Shown here in pieces: positions 8,583-17,396 of a stretch of DNA of 39,782 nt. Under the pieces are notes generated by a model. That model made no database searches, was not told where the DNA came from, and saw only the letters and a program-made list of their open reading frames with translations. The DNA comes from Paenibacillus marchantiophytorum (GTDB lineage Bacteria; Bacillota; Bacilli; Paenibacillales; NBRC-103111): the NCBI RefSeq assembly GCF_014640555.1, contig NZ_BMHE01000061.1, positions 1-39,782 on the forward strand. Reading direction: 5' to 3'. The stretch's first letter is position 1, and every line of letters begins with the position of its first letter. Made by a program: the position numbers and the translations under genes.

Positions 8583-10085
8583 ATGAGAGATCCCGCTCCA
8601 TGGCAAAAGAAATACGGCATGATGCTGATGTATGCTTGTTTATTCGGTTTGGCCTTTCAATATGTATTCGTTGGCCGCCCAGCCGGCGTGTCTGTATTGA
8701 TCGTTGTGGCTGGCTTCTATAGTTTGTACTTTTATGCGATTAAAGGACGATTGGGAGGCTTCGAGCCATGGGAAGGCCAAAGCAAAGCGGGTTGGCTCCT
8801 GCTGGTTCCGAGTGTGCTATTGGCACTTACATATGGGTTGTTTGCGAATCGCTTGTTTCATACGCTGAACGGTTTGGCATTGCCCTTGCTCATAGTGATG
8901 CAAACGATTGTGTTGTCTCGCAATAGCAAGCATGCGTGGTACCATGCGTCTTTCTTGCAGGATATGATGCGGCATGTTGTGGGCAGACCGCTGGCTCATG
9001 TATCCGTTCCACTGGGGATGATCAAATCATGGCTGCCTGCCAAAGAAAATGAGCGTGAGGCGAGCAGGGGGAAATTCGCTAAAATAGGAGTAGGTTTGCT
9101 TTTGGCTGCACCAATCTTATTTGTCATTATTAGTTTACTTGCTTCCGCAGATCGCATTTTCCTGTCTTGGCTCACGCAAATTCCGAATTGGTTCGATGGG
9201 GGATCTACATTCGAAGTTATTTTTCGTATACTTTTGGCAATCTGCGTTACGATCTACATTTTTTGCTACCTGCTTGGCCTGCTTTTACCCAAAAATGCTG
9301 AGGTGGATTCGATTGCGAAGGTTGAGGAAATTGAATTGCTCGAGAAGAATAGGAAGATTCAATTAGATCCCCTTACTGCGGGGACTTTGCTAATTTGTGT
9401 GAATTTTGTTTATGTGCTATTTGCGATAATTCAATTCTCCTATTTGTTTGGAGCCGCTGACGGGTTGCTGCCGGACGGTGTAGCTTATGCGGAATATGCG
9501 CGGAGAGGGTTTGCTGAGCTTGTCTTTGTTGCTTTAATCAATGTTGCGTTATTGTTTCCAGGCTTGCATTGGATTCGAAAATCGGCTCAAGTCGGGGAAT
9601 TAATACGTAAAGTGCTATTGAGTCTACTGGTTGTATGTACACTTGTCATGTTAAGTTCAGCATATAGCAGGCTTGCTTTGTATGAAGAAGCTTATGGTTT
9701 TACACAGACGAGATTGCTGGTTCATGGTTTTATGATATTTCTAGGCGTGTTATTTATCATTGCGCTTTATCGTATTTGGGTGGAGAAGATGTCATTGTCC
9801 AGAGCGTATATCACATCGGCGATTTTGGCTTACCTGGTCATGAATTACATCAATATTGATGAGCGGATTGCAGTGAACAATACAGCTCGATATGAACGAA
9901 CAGGGATTATTGATCTTGCCTATCTGGGAGACTTATCCACGGATGTGGTACCAGCGCTAAGAGATTTACAAATTCGTCATCCGGAATTAGTGGAAGTGGA
10001 ACTCACGATAAACCGCGTCATATCTGGGATTGACAGCGATTCGTGGCCTTCCTGGAATCTGTCCAACTACCGCGCCAAGAGGTAA
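8583..10085 (+). CDS. DUF4173 multi-pass membrane protein
   Basis: A 500-residue, very hydrophobic protein with about ten to twelve TM segments and a soluble C-terminal tail. The middle region (DRIFLSWLTQIPNWF, then LPDGVAYAEYARRGFAELV) and the late NYINIDERIAVNNTARYE segment match DUF4173 as I know it. This family is widespread in Firmicutes and uncharacterised, sometimes next to two-component or sensor genes. AAAGGAG lies ten bases before ATG 8583. It is divergent from the SgrR-type regulator, with 144 bases between the starts, so regulation by that protein is possible but unproven. Confidence 0.7.
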   Translation: MRDPAPWQKKYGMMLMYACLFGLAFQYVFVGRPAGVSVLIVVAGFYSLYFYAIKGRLGGFEPWEGQSKAGWLLLVPSVLLALTYGLFANRLFHTLNGLALPLLIVMQTIVLSRNSKHAWYHASFLQDMMRHVVGRPLAHVSVPLGMIKSWLPAKENEREASRGKFAKIGVGLLLAAPILFVIISLLASADRIFLSWLTQIPNWFDGGSTFEVIFRILLAICVTIYIFCYLLGLLLPKNAEVDSIAKVEEIELLEKNRKIQLDPLTAGTLLICVNFVYVLFAIIQFSYLFGAADGLLPDGVAYAEYARRGFAELVFVALINVALLFPGLHWIRKSAQVGELIRKVLLSLLVVCTLVMLSSAYSRLALYEEAYGFTQTRLLVHGFMIFLGVLFIIALYRIWVEKMSLSRAYITSAILAYLVMNYINIDERIAVNNTARYERTGIIDLAYLGDLSTDVVPALRDLQIRHPELVEVELTINRVISGIDSDSWPSWNLSNYRAKR

Positions 10086-10192
10086 ATGAGCAATCCATTT
10101 TCAAAAAAAAAATAGTCTTGAGTTTCGAACTCCAAATTGCTGGGTATAAATTCCTATCCATACATAACCCAACTTTTAGGAGGAAACAAACG

Positions 10193-11764
10193 ATGAAAAA
10201 AACACTTACAGTCGCACTTACTTCTGCAATGGCATTATCCATGTTCTCATCCGTCGCATTCGGGAAATCATCTTCCGATTACACCGATTTAAGCCAATTG
10301 GACACCGCAACCAAAGCCAAATTCGATGCGATGATCAGCGCCGGCATTGTCGACGGAATGACAGAAACGACGTTCGGTTTGAAAAGTCAAATGAATCGCG
10401 CCCAGTTCGCCAAAGTAGCCGCATTACTTTTGAAACTACCTGTTAATTCAGGGCTTCGCGTATCCTCATATACGGATGTAAGTACATACGATCAAGCCAA
10501 TGGCTATGCACTTCCTTATATTGAAGCTTTGAAAACAGCGGGAATTACAGAGGGTACGAGTGAGTGGACCTACAGTCCGGCAGCTCAAGTGACCAAACAA
10601 GAACTGGCTGCGTTCTTCATTCGAATTCTAGGTAAGGAAGCACAAGCAGAAGCCATGACACTTACAGACGGATCTGTATCGAATTGGGCAAAAGGGTATG
10701 TAGCACTTGCTACAAGCTTAAAGTTACTGCCTGAAAGTGTTGGAGCTTTCGAAGGTCAACAGCCTGCAACTCGCGAGCTGCTGGTGACAGGTGCCTATGA
10801 AACCAAACAGCAATATGTTCCTGACAAAGTATCACTCATCGGTGCTCAAGCGATAGGTGCGAGATCGGTAAAAGTGTGGGTAAACGACACGGTTGATACG
10901 AAAAAAGCGACTTTTATGCTGAGCAAAGGAAGTATGAGCGTGCCTGTAACAGCAACGTGGTCCGATGATCATAAATGGGCAACGCTAGTGTCCGCTTCAC
11001 CATTAAGTGAAGGCGACTACACGGTTGAAATCTCGGGCATTGATTCCTCTTCTGTATTAAGAAAAGATGTTAATTTCAGAGTGCAAAAAGAACAAGTAAC
11101 CGAACTGAAGTTCGTAAATCCAAGTGATACGATTGCGAATAGTGCTTCTGCTTCTATTAAAGTGAAGGCCTTAAACCAATACGGGGAAGTGGCCTCTGTG
11201 GAAGCATCAGCTTTCACCGCTACAGTAGCGGGAGCGGCTCCTACAGATATTAGCAAAGACGAGTGGGGCAATCTGGTCATTATTGCGAATGTTAAAGCAA
11301 CAAATGCTGCGCAATTGAACGACTATATCCCAGTTACCGTCTACTTGAAAAATCAAAATCTCAATGTCTCAAGAAGCTTCAAAGTAGGAAATGCACCTAT
11401 TCTCAGTGTGATTGAGCCGAATAAATTAACTTATTCTAATGGTAAAACAAGATTGCTGAACGTTGGCGAATCAGCTACGATTACCTTAAATCTGTACGAC
11501 CAATATGGAAACCCGGTTACCAAAAAACAATGGGATAATGGGGAGGTAACGACCAAAACGTTGCTGCCTGACATAAATCCAAATAATCCGCATCTTGAAG
11601 TTGTAAAAGCCGGTGCTTCGCTGAGTGCGAGCGATCTCTTTGATACGAATGGCATTGCCCGCTTAGAAGTGAAGCTGACAGCGAAACCTGAGCAGGCGAC
11701 GACTCATCAAATTACGATTTATAGCGAAAATGCTTACGCGACGGTGAGTGTGGATATTAACTAA
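10193..11764 (+). CDS. secreted S-layer homology (SLH) domain protein
   Basis: 523 residues from ATG 10193, which follows TAGGAGG at 10177-10183; the frame is open further upstream but without a comparable site. A signal peptide (1-24, ending VAFG) is followed by three SLH repeats at about 30-75, 90-145 and 155-205. Each has the F/Y-x-D-V/L opening and a later alternating RxxFA or KQELAAFF helix. SLH domains bind pyruvylated secondary wall polymer, so the protein should sit on the cell wall. The C-terminal half has beta-sandwich (Ig-like) segments with QYGNPV-type motifs. It is followed by a strong terminator and is probably monocistronic. Confidence 0.9.
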   Translation: MKKTLTVALTSAMALSMFSSVAFGKSSSDYTDLSQLDTATKAKFDAMISAGIVDGMTETTFGLKSQMNRAQFAKVAALLLKLPVNSGLRVSSYTDVSTYDQANGYALPYIEALKTAGITEGTSEWTYSPAAQVTKQELAAFFIRILGKEAQAEAMTLTDGSVSNWAKGYVALATSLKLLPESVGAFEGQQPATRELLVTGAYETKQQYVPDKVSLIGAQAIGARSVKVWVNDTVDTKKATFMLSKGSMSVPVTATWSDDHKWATLVSASPLSEGDYTVEISGIDSSSVLRKDVNFRVQKEQVTELKFVNPSDTIANSASASIKVKALNQYGEVASVEASAFTATVAGAAPTDISKDEWGNLVIIANVKATNAAQLNDYIPVTVYLKNQNLNVSRSFKVGNAPILSVIEPNKLTYSNGKTRLLNVGESATITLNLYDQYGNPVTKKQWDNGEVTTKTLLPDINPNNPHLEVVKAGASLSASDLFDTNGIARLEVKLTAKPEQATTHQITIYSENAYATVSVDIN

Positions 11765-11783
11765 ACTATCGATTGATTTCGGT

Positions 11784-11819
11784 GCTCATTCTCTAGCGAT
11801 AGAGGGTGAGCATTTTTTT
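11784..11819 (+). terminator. rho-independent terminator after the SLH gene
   Basis: GCTCATTCTCT (11784-11794) pairs with AGAGGGTGAGC (11801-11811) around a six-base loop, with two G-T pairs, followed by a run of seven T from 11814. It lies 20 bases after the stop. Confidence 0.85.
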
Positions 11820-11870
11820 ATATGTTTTGGAGTGAAGATGGAGTTACTCCAATTGCCTCGCGCAGAGGAA

Positions 11871-12050
11871 GGGGAACTACAGGGCGCTATTCTAGCCAAA
11901 AGTGTAATTAGCGGGAGGTGGATGGAACTCTAGTGCGCTATTTTGCAGTTTGCTGGGAAATTTAACTGATTCCGTGGAAATAACACCCTGTAGTTCCGCT
12001 ATGACCCGCTTATCTTTGCTTTTTCCCTAAATAGCGCTCTCTAGTTCCCT
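11871..12050. repeat. GAACT-core repeat array A (two direct, two inverted units)
   Basis: There are four copies of a roughly 20-bp unit, consensus GGGAACTANAGNGCGCTATT. The GAACT cores are at 11874 and 11925 on the plus strand, and at 11992-11996 and 12043-12047 as AGTTC on the minus strand. Spacing within each same-strand pair is 51 bp. The outer arms could fold into a long hairpin. Related arrays lie at 36596-36832 and from 39664 to the window end. It is entirely intergenic, after a terminator, so the array is probably not transcribed from the SLH gene. Confidence 0.75.
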
Positions 12051-12117
12051 TACTAGGTTTTGCCACTAAAAAGAGTCTGATCTCTCAGGGCGGTGCAATT
12101 TTTTTCTTAACATAGAA

Positions 12118-12161
12118 TTTATATGTTTTTGGGTTTGGGATGAGCGAAGCTTACCTCTTAT
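12118..12161 (+). repeat. 44-bp dispersed repeat, copy 1
   Basis: This sequence begins TTTATATGTTTTTGGG, continues with TTTGGGATGAGCGAAGC and ends TTACCTCTTAT. It recurs almost identically at 36458-36502 and in shorter or diverged form at 38944-38977 and 39330-39371. The GAGC-GAA-GCTT centre is a small hairpin. It lies between array A and the TAATGAAC array. Confidence 0.8.
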
Positions 12162-12215
12162 GTCTTGGCTTCACCACAGGCTCTTTGCTTTGGAGGTTTT
12201 CGGTCTTAAAGGGCA

Positions 12216-12400
12216 GCTAATGAACTGTAGGATGCTTATAGACGAGAAAATGGCTACTTTGGAGATTTAATGAACGGAGTTGGCGCTACCGTGCAAAGTT
12301 TAGGCAGCCAGGTGTTCATTTTCTTGGAATAGAGCATCTGGAGTTCATTAGATTTTCAGAATGAGCGATTTTGGCCGAATAAAGGGTATTGAGTTCGTTA
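12216..12400. repeat. TAATGAACT-core repeat array (two direct, three inverted units)
   Basis: The sequence differs from array A but the plan is the same. CTAATGAACT starts at 12217 and TTAATGAACG at 12267 on the plus strand, with cores exactly 50 bp apart. GTTCATT, AGTTCATTA and AGTTCGTTA at about 12314, 12342 and 12392 are on the minus strand, and the last two are exactly 50 bp apart. No open reading frame or promoter accounts for it. The remaining DNA up to 12480 holds nothing I can identify. Confidence 0.6.
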
Positions 12401-12491
12401 GGGGCTTGGTTTCCTAAAGGATTATTGACTGACGATTCATTCTGATGGGACTGTTTGCCAATCGTTAAGAAATCCTCCCTAGCCAGACTGC

Positions 12492-12520
12492 GTCATCGAG
12501 AATGTCGAAAAACATACAAG
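12492..12520 (+). promoter_or_regulatory. possible sigma-E promoter of the mmg operon
   Basis: GTCATCG (12492-12498) and CATACAAG (12513-12520) are separated by 14 bases. This fits the spacing and the -10 consensus of Bacillus sigma-E promoters; the -35 match is only partial. The B. subtilis mmg operon is transcribed by sigma-E in the mother cell, which makes the match plausible. The distance to the first start is about 145 bases. Confidence 0.35.
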
Positions 12521-12665
12521 TCAGAAGGTATATGCCTTCATCTAGAGGTGTATATATAACATATCAAGTGGAAAAGATTACAACTTGTCCTAAACTCCGA
12601 CATCAACTGAGCTTGGCCTCGACAACACTTGCATAACAGTCAGCCATGAGGAAGATGGTGAGCGC

Positions 12666-13808
12666 ATGCAACTGGTTTTAACGGATGAACAGCAGATGAT
12701 TCGTTCCATGGTGCGCGATTTTGCTAAGAATGAAATTGAACCTACCGCAGCTTGGAGGGATGAAGAAGAGAAATTCGATCGGGGACTGTTCGATAAAATG
12801 GGTGAACTCGGTTTAACGGGCATTCCATGGCCGGAAGCCTATGGCGGGCTTGGTGCTGATTTCCTTACGTATGCGGTTGTGGTTGAGGAACTTTCACGGG
12901 TATGCGCTTCTACGGGCGTTATGTTATCTGTGCATACCTCACTAACAAGCTGGGCGATCTATAAGTATGGTACTGAAGCCCAGAAGCTTAGGTTTTTGAA
13001 ATCATTGGCTGAGGGCAAGCAATTAGGGGCATATAGTTTGACAGAAAGCGGATCTGGTTCCGATGCTGGCGCTATGCTTACGACAGCGACTAAGGAGGGA
13101 GACAGTTATCTGCTCAATGGCTCCAAGCTCTTTGTGACGAATGGCGGAGAAGCAGAGATTTATATTGTTTTTGCGATGACGGATCTCGCGCAGAAGCACA
13201 AGGGATGCACGGCATTTATCGTGGAAAAAGGTGCTCCTGGCTTTATTTTTGGTCATAAAGAAAGAAAACTGGGCATCCGTTCCTCGCCGACGATCGAACT
13301 TCGCTTCGAAAACTGCCGTATCCCCGAGGGAAACCGATTAGGGGAATTAGGTGAAGGATTTCCGATTGCCATGAAATGTCTGGAAGGAGGCCGCATTGGC
13401 ATTGCTGCGCAAGCACTTGGTATTGCGCAGGGGGCTATGGATGTCTCTATCGCATATGCCAAGGAGAGAAAGCAGTTCGGCAAGCCCATCGGCAGACAGC
13501 AAGCGATTGCCTTTAAGATTGCCGATATGGCAACGAAGATCGAAGCGGCTCGATTATTGACTTACCAAGCCGCCTGGAGGGAAGGCGCGGGGTTGCCATA
13601 TGGCAAAGAAGCCGCTATGGCGAAGCTTTTTGCAAGTGATACGGCGATGCAAGTAAGCATCGAAGCGGTCCAAATATTCGGAGGCTATGGGTATACGAAG
13701 GAATTTCCGGTAGAGCGTTACATGCGTGATGCCAAAGTAACCCAGATCTACGAAGGGACGAATGAAATTCAACGAATTGTGATTTCCCGTATGCTGCTTG
13801 CGGATTGA
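12666..13808 (+). CDS. mmgC: acyl-CoA dehydrogenase MmgC
   Basis: This 380-residue flavoenzyme catalyses alpha,beta-dehydrogenation of an acyl-CoA, passing electrons to ETF. It shows the ACAD signatures: SLTESGSGSDAG around residues 120-135 (FAD/substrate loop), GRIGIAAQALGIAQGA in the C-terminal helical domain, and QIYEGTNEIQRIVISR near the end, with Glu363 as the expected catalytic base. Length matches B. subtilis MmgC (about 379), which acts on short-chain acyl-CoA including propionyl-CoA precursors. It is first in a six-gene operon. GAGGAAG or GGTGAG upstream serves as ribosome site. Confidence 0.92.
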   Translation: MQLVLTDEQQMIRSMVRDFAKNEIEPTAAWRDEEEKFDRGLFDKMGELGLTGIPWPEAYGGLGADFLTYAVVVEELSRVCASTGVMLSVHTSLTSWAIYKYGTEAQKLRFLKSLAEGKQLGAYSLTESGSGSDAGAMLTTATKEGDSYLLNGSKLFVTNGGEAEIYIVFAMTDLAQKHKGCTAFIVEKGAPGFIFGHKERKLGIRSSPTIELRFENCRIPEGNRLGELGEGFPIAMKCLEGGRIGIAAQALGIAQGAMDVSIAYAKERKQFGKPIGRQQAIAFKIADMATKIEAARLLTYQAAWREGAGLPYGKEAAMAKLFASDTAMQVSIEAVQIFGGYGYTKEFPVERYMRDAKVTQIYEGTNEIQRIVISRMLLAD

Positions 13809-13844
13809 AGGAAGCGGTTGATCTTGAGGAAGGGAGTGCAGAAG

Positions 13845-14972
13845 ATGAGTGATTTGCACCGACCTGGACTTGAAAATGTCATTGCCAGTGAAACAGCCAT
13901 TTCGTACTTGGATGTGGAAGAAGAAGAAATCGTGATTCGTGGGTATGATTTGATCGAACTTGCACAGAACGTAACCTATTTGGACATTGTGGGACTGCTT
14001 CTTTACGATGTTTTGCCTAGTAAACGGAGTCGAAAGGATCTTGAAGGGGATATCCAAAAGGAATATGGCCTTCCTCAGAACGTGTGTTCTGTGCTTGCTT
14101 TATTGCCACCTCAGGCTCATGCCATGGATGTATTGCGCACAGGGATTTCAACTTTAGCCAGTTACGATCCGGAGTTGGATGATCGATCTCATGAGGCAAA
14201 TGTGCGTAAAGCGCTGCGGTTGCTTGCCAAAGTGCCGCAAATTGTCGCTTATGGCTATCGAGCCAAGTACAGCCAGCCGTTCATTGAACCGCGGAAAGAT
14301 CTATCTTATACCGCTAATTTCTTGTATATGATGACGGGACATGTCCCAACGCAATTGGAAACAGATATTTTTGATCAGTCACTTATTGTCTATAGTGAGC
14401 ATGAGATGCCGAACTCAACATTCGCTGCACGGGTCATCGCTTCAACGCAATCGGATCTCTATGGAGCATTAACTGGCGCAGTTGCCTCGCTGAAAGGGAC
14501 CCTGCATGGGGGCGCTAATGAAGCCGTGATGGCTATGCTATTGGAAGCAGGAACAGAAGAGAAGCTGGAGTCTATTCTCTTGGCTAAGCTGCAAAAGCGG
14601 GAACGCATCATGGGGTTTGGACATCGTGTTTATATGAAAAAGGCAGATCCACGCGCACTTCTTATGAAAACGGCGCTAGATGAGCTAGCCATAATTAAAA
14701 ATCAGCCTCAGCTATATAACATGTGTGTCCGAGGGGAAGAAGTCATGAAGCGGGAGAAGAATTTGCATCCCAATCTGGATTACTATGCAGCCCCTGTCTA
14801 TTATTTGCTGGGGATTCCTATTGAGTTGTTCACACCCGTGTTTCTGGCAGCCCGGACAGTTGGGATTTGTGCGCATGTGATTGAGCAGCATGATCATAAT
14901 CGGCTTTACCGCCCGCGCGTGAGCTATACAGGGCCACGAAATTTACATCCTTCCACGGCGGAGAGTCTGTAA
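13845..14972 (+). CDS. mmgD: 2-methylcitrate/citrate synthase MmgD (PrpC-like)
   Basis: This 375-residue citrate-synthase-fold enzyme condenses propionyl-CoA (or acetyl-CoA) with oxaloacetate. The active-site residues are visible: His186 in SEHEMPNS, His221 in GTLHGGANE, His260 in GFGHRVY and Asp312 in NLDYYAAP. ATG 13845 was chosen because AAGGGAG (13830-13836) precedes it; an upstream in-frame TTG-type start at 13818 has no such site. Its place between an acyl-CoA dehydrogenase and a 2-methylcitrate dehydratase argues for the methylcitrate role over the TCA role, though B. subtilis MmgD is known to accept both acyl-CoAs. Confidence 0.93.
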   Translation: MSDLHRPGLENVIASETAISYLDVEEEEIVIRGYDLIELAQNVTYLDIVGLLLYDVLPSKRSRKDLEGDIQKEYGLPQNVCSVLALLPPQAHAMDVLRTGISTLASYDPELDDRSHEANVRKALRLLAKVPQIVAYGYRAKYSQPFIEPRKDLSYTANFLYMMTGHVPTQLETDIFDQSLIVYSEHEMPNSTFAARVIASTQSDLYGALTGAVASLKGTLHGGANEAVMAMLLEAGTEEKLESILLAKLQKRERIMGFGHRVYMKKADPRALLMKTALDELAIIKNQPQLYNMCVRGEEVMKREKNLHPNLDYYAAPVYYLLGIPIELFTPVFLAARTVGICAHVIEQHDHNRLYRPRVSYTGPRNLHPSTAESL

Positions 14973-14990
14973 GAGAAAGGATGGATGTCG

Positions 14991-16439
14991 ATGAGTGGCT
15001 TTGGTTACTCGGATGCTAAAGCGCTAATCTTTGACCCATTAATAGAGGAAATTGCCGACTATACGCTGAACGCAAAGATTGAAAGCGCAGAAGCTTTTCG
15101 AATTGCCCGATATGTCTTACTGGACTCTATCGGAACCGGACTTCTGGCATTACGCTTTCCTGAATGTACGAAGCATTTGGGTCCTGTAGTCCCAGGTGCC
15201 TATTTGCCAGGGGGAGCCCGTGTTCCTGGCACGAGGTATGAGTTAGAGCCGATTCATGCGGCCTTTAATATTGGTTGTATGATTCGTTGGCTGGATTATA
15301 ACGATACATGGCTTGCCGCTGAGTGGGGGCATCCATCAGATAATTTGGGCAGCATCATCGCGCTTGCCGATTATATAAGTCGCTGTAGAATCAGCGAAGG
15401 GAAAGCTCCTTTTCTTGTCAAAGATGTTCTGAGCATGTCCATCAAAGCCCATGAAATTCAAGGCGTGCTTGCGCTGGAGAACAGTTTGAATCGTGTGGGC
15501 TTAGATCATGTTCATCTGGTCAAAGTCGCCTCTACGGCTGTGTCGACCGCGATGTTGGGAGGAAATAAGGAGGCAATAGGCAGCGCGATTTCCCAGGCAT
15601 GGATCGATGGAGCCAGTCTGCGAACCTATCGCCATGCGCCGAATACGGGCTCGCGCAAATCGTGGGCTGCTGGTGATGCTACTAGCCGCGCGGTGCGATT
15701 GGCTTACATGACGATCGGCGGTGAAATGGGATACTCCACAGCGCTAACCGCCAAAACCTGGGGATTTCAAGACGCGTTATTTCAAGGGAAAACGCTCACT
15801 TTAGGGAGAACGCTTGACTCTTATGTCATGGAGCATATTCTATTTAAAATCTCATATCCGGCTGAGTTTCATGCCCAAACAGCGGTCGAATGTGCGCTTG
15901 AACTGTATCCGTTGGTTCATAACCGTTTGCCGGATATCGCTGTCATCAAGTTAACGACGCATCAATCTGCGATGCGAATTATTGATAAAAAGGGACCGCT
16001 TCATAATCCTGCTGATCGTGACCATTGTTTGCAGTACATGGTAGCTATCGGGTTGCTTTACGGCACATTAACAGCTGAGCATTACGAAGATGGCATAGCC
16101 CAAGATCCACAGATTGATCGACTTCGCGAGAAAATGATCGTGGTAGAAGATCCACTGTACAGCTTGGATTATTTGGATCCAGATAAACGTTCAATTGCAA
16201 ATGCGATTCAAATTTATTATAAGGATGGCACATCAACAGATAAAGTCGTCTGTGAATATCCGCTCGGTCACCGTAAACGGCGGGAGGAAGGGTTGCCTAA
16301 GGTAAGAGAGAAATTTGAAGCGAATTTATTAACCCGCTTTCCTAAGCGCAAAGCCAGTGAGATCATGGACCTTATCATGGATGAAGAACGCTTGCTTCAA
16401 ATGCCTTTTCATGAATTCATGACCCATTTTGTTATTTGA
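14991..16439 (+). CDS. mmgE: 2-methylcitrate dehydratase MmgE (PrpD family)
   Basis: This protein of about 482 residues belongs to the MmgE/PrpD family, which dehydrates 2-methylcitrate to 2-methyl-cis-aconitate without an iron-sulfur cluster. Characteristic stretches are IGCMIRWLDYNDTWLAAEWG, HPSDNLGS, RTYRHAPNTGSRKSWAAGDA and KGPLHNPADRDHCLQYM, all very close to what I recall of B. subtilis MmgE. Two starts compete: ATG 14985 is only three bases from AAAGGA, while ATG 14991 is nine bases away and is preferred. It begins 18 bases after the synthase stop, consistent with one transcript. Confidence 0.95.
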   Translation: MSGFGYSDAKALIFDPLIEEIADYTLNAKIESAEAFRIARYVLLDSIGTGLLALRFPECTKHLGPVVPGAYLPGGARVPGTRYELEPIHAAFNIGCMIRWLDYNDTWLAAEWGHPSDNLGSIIALADYISRCRISEGKAPFLVKDVLSMSIKAHEIQGVLALENSLNRVGLDHVHLVKVASTAVSTAMLGGNKEAIGSAISQAWIDGASLRTYRHAPNTGSRKSWAAGDATSRAVRLAYMTIGGEMGYSTALTAKTWGFQDALFQGKTLTLGRTLDSYVMEHILFKISYPAEFHAQTAVECALELYPLVHNRLPDIAVIKLTTHQSAMRIIDKKGPLHNPADRDHCLQYMVAIGLLYGTLTAEHYEDGIAQDPQIDRLREKMIVVEDPLYSLDYLDPDKRSIANAIQIYYKDGTSTDKVVCEYPLGHRKRREEGLPKVREKFEANLLTRFPKRKASEIMDLIMDEERLLQMPFHEFMTHFVI

Positions 16440-16477
16440 AGCCGTAAGACAGGCAACAAGCCAAGGAGGAGGGTTCT

Positions 16478-17392
16478 ATGTCCTGGCTGATTGAAGATGA
16501 GCCCGATCAACGCCAACTTGCCGCTTTATTTCGCGAAGCCGTAGAAGCGGGGCCGATTGTCAAAATCCCCGGAACGCATGACGGGATGGCAGCGAGATTA
16601 GCCAAGCAAGCAGAGTTCAAGGCGATCTATTTATCAGGAGCTGCCTATACCGCTAGCAGGGGGCTTCCTGATTTGGGTTTGATTTACTCCAACGAAGTAG
16701 CAGAGCGTGCTCGCGAACTGGTTCGTGCATCTGGGCTTCCTTTGCTAGTCGATATTGATACGGGGTATGGCGGGGTCCTAAACGTGGCTCGCGCAGCAAA
16801 GGAAATGGTGGAAGCCAAGGTTGCTGCCGTGCAAATGGAGGACCAAGATATGCCGAAGAAATGTGGGCATTTAAATGGGAAGAAGCTCATTTCATGCGAG
16901 GAAATGGTACAAAAAATAACAACAATCAAAGCGGTAAGTCCGTCATTGTATCTCGTCGCTAGAACGGATGCCAGAAGCGTTCACGGCATGGAGGAAGCGA
17001 TTGCACGAGCAAAGCGCTATCTGGCTGCTGGCGCTGACGCGATATTTCCTGAGGCCTTGGACAGTGAAGATGAGTTTGAGCAGTTCGCACAAGCCGTGCA
17101 ATGCCCTCTATTGGCAAATATGACAGAGTTCGGTCGAACGCCCTATTATACAGCCGAACAGTTCGAAAGCTGGGGATATCGAATGGTGATCTATCCCGTG
17201 ACTTCACTCCGGGTCGCTGCCAAGGCGATCGAGAATGTCTTGGCAGAGATTAATCAAACAGGGACCCAGATTGCTTCGCTTCCTGCCATGCAAACACGCA
17301 GTGAATTGTACAGCGCAATTCGGTATGCCGATTACGAAGCTTTGGACACGCAAATTGCCAAAACGGTCCTGCCTGAAGAGACGGGGGGCTAA
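16478..17392 (+). CDS. prpB: 2-methylisocitrate lyase (PrpB/MmgF)
   Basis: This 304-residue isocitrate-lyase-superfamily enzyme cleaves 2-methylisocitrate to pyruvate and succinate. The signature KKCGH is present at residues 127-131, with the catalytic Cys, and DIDTGYG at 92-98 supplies the Mg2+-binding acidic residues. GRTPYY near residue 223 matches the PrpB substrate loop. AAGGAGGAGG precedes ATG 16478. It completes the methylcitrate cycle with the two preceding genes. The aconitase step from methyl-aconitate to methylisocitrate is not encoded in this window and is probably supplied by the cell's general aconitase. Confidence 0.95.
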   Translation: MSWLIEDEPDQRQLAALFREAVEAGPIVKIPGTHDGMAARLAKQAEFKAIYLSGAAYTASRGLPDLGLIYSNEVAERARELVRASGLPLLVDIDTGYGGVLNVARAAKEMVEAKVAAVQMEDQDMPKKCGHLNGKKLISCEEMVQKITTIKAVSPSLYLVARTDARSVHGMEEAIARAKRYLAAGADAIFPEALDSEDEFEQFAQAVQCPLLANMTEFGRTPYYTAEQFESWGYRMVIYPVTSLRVAAKAIENVLAEINQTGTQIASLPAMQTRSELYSAIRYADYEALDTQIAKTVLPEETGG

Positions 17393-17396
17393 GTGA

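Noticed and set aside
11871..12400. CRISPR array
   Set aside because: Units are regularly spaced but change orientation, are imperfect and number only four or five. No cas genes are present.
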